Below, piece by piece: positions 63,834 to 64,000 of a stretch of DNA of 64,000 bases; the first letter of the stretch is position 1; every line of letters starts with the position of its first letter. The DNA is taken from positions 186,001 to 250,000 of the forward strand of contig NZ_LMVB01000001.1 of assembly GCF_001510645.1 (NCBI RefSeq), in the 5' to 3' direction. The notes below the pieces were generated by a model. It ran no database searches and was not told the DNA's origin. It worked only from the letters and a program-made list of their open reading frames with translations. Origin of the DNA: Paenibacillus sp. FJAT-29882. GTDB lineage: Bacteria; Bacillota; Bacilli; Bacillales; DSM-1321. The position numbers were made by a program, and so were the translations under genes.

Positions 63834-64000
63834 ACGTCCGTTTATGTACATAATATTAGCATAAAAATACAAATGAAACATAAATAATTATGCAAAAATA
63901 AGTAATTTTATTCAATCTCATGTACACATACAATGCTTGACCCTATTCTATTTTTATACGGGATATGAAACTAGGCTCTAGACTCGTTGATTGTTTTCCT

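Overview
The window looks like chromosome from a low-GC, Gram-positive endospore-former of the Bacillaceae or Planococcaceae type. The evidence is AT-rich DNA, strong AGGAGG-like ribosome binding sites, GTG and TTG starts, and genes familiar from Bacillus (a yoaS-yozG-yoaT trio, csaA, vmlR, ydhK, tpx, a Bce-type peptide-sensing module). Lipoproteins, SLH-anchored proteins and a sortase B confirm a Gram-positive envelope. The genus cannot be fixed from this sequence. I saw no rRNA, tRNA, CRISPR array, prophage or intact transposase.

Layout. 1-4185: a Bce-type module on the minus strand (response regulator, short intramembrane-type kinase, ABC ATPase, FtsX-like permease cut by the window edge). 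4186-12000: small accessory genes, including a mini kinase-fold protein, yoaS-yozG-yoaT, an AcuI/YhfP reductase, csaA, an EamA transporter and several decayed genes. 12067-24515: an iron/heme acquisition island. It holds a divergent Crp/Fnr regulator, a first iron/heme ABC transporter, an IsdG-type heme monooxygenase, a ferrochelatase, an NPKTG-anchored NEAT protein (IsdC-like), a three-NEAT three-SLH surface protein, a second ABC transporter led by an IsdE-like lipoprotein, and sortase B. Fur boxes and Crp/Fnr-type palindromes sit in its control regions. The genes suggest a relay: surface NEAT proteins capture heme, the lipoprotein and ABC importer bring it in, and IsdG releases the iron.

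24799-36100: a decayed EamA transporter with its AraC regulator, a GntR/MFS pair, vmlR behind a leader-peptide attenuator, ydhK behind a CsoR-type operator, a HEAT-like protein, tpx and a chemoreceptor. 36191-39406: a partly broken four-carbon sugar-acid locus (regulator remnant, broken KdgT-type permease, intact DUF1537 kinase and PdxA2-type dehydrogenase). 40229-44141: a LysR regulon (LysR, MetE-C-like enzyme, MFS transporter) sharing a palindromic operator. 44603-48700: a PadR-controlled heterodimeric ABC exporter. 48777-57176: an IclR regulator, two Gfo/Idh/MocA dehydrogenases, an MFS transporter, a VOC protein, a GMC oxidoreductase and an old-yellow-enzyme protein. 57510-63833: LysE/AraC, a metallo-hydrolase, an Lrp regulator, an AlkD-like protein, an MFS transporter and a second LysE-family exporter.

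Most unusual signals. A two-hairpin repeat occurs as two full copies whose stems differ by compensatory changes, plus three shortened copies, and four of the five start right at a gene's stop codon. There are two long-stem repeats, two IS200/IS605-like end hairpins, and duplicated regulator-transporter modules whose transporters both carry frameshifts and in-frame TGA codons. In the heme island, the IsdE-like protein has Lys where the heme-ligand Met is expected, and one NEAT domain lacks the Tyr pair.
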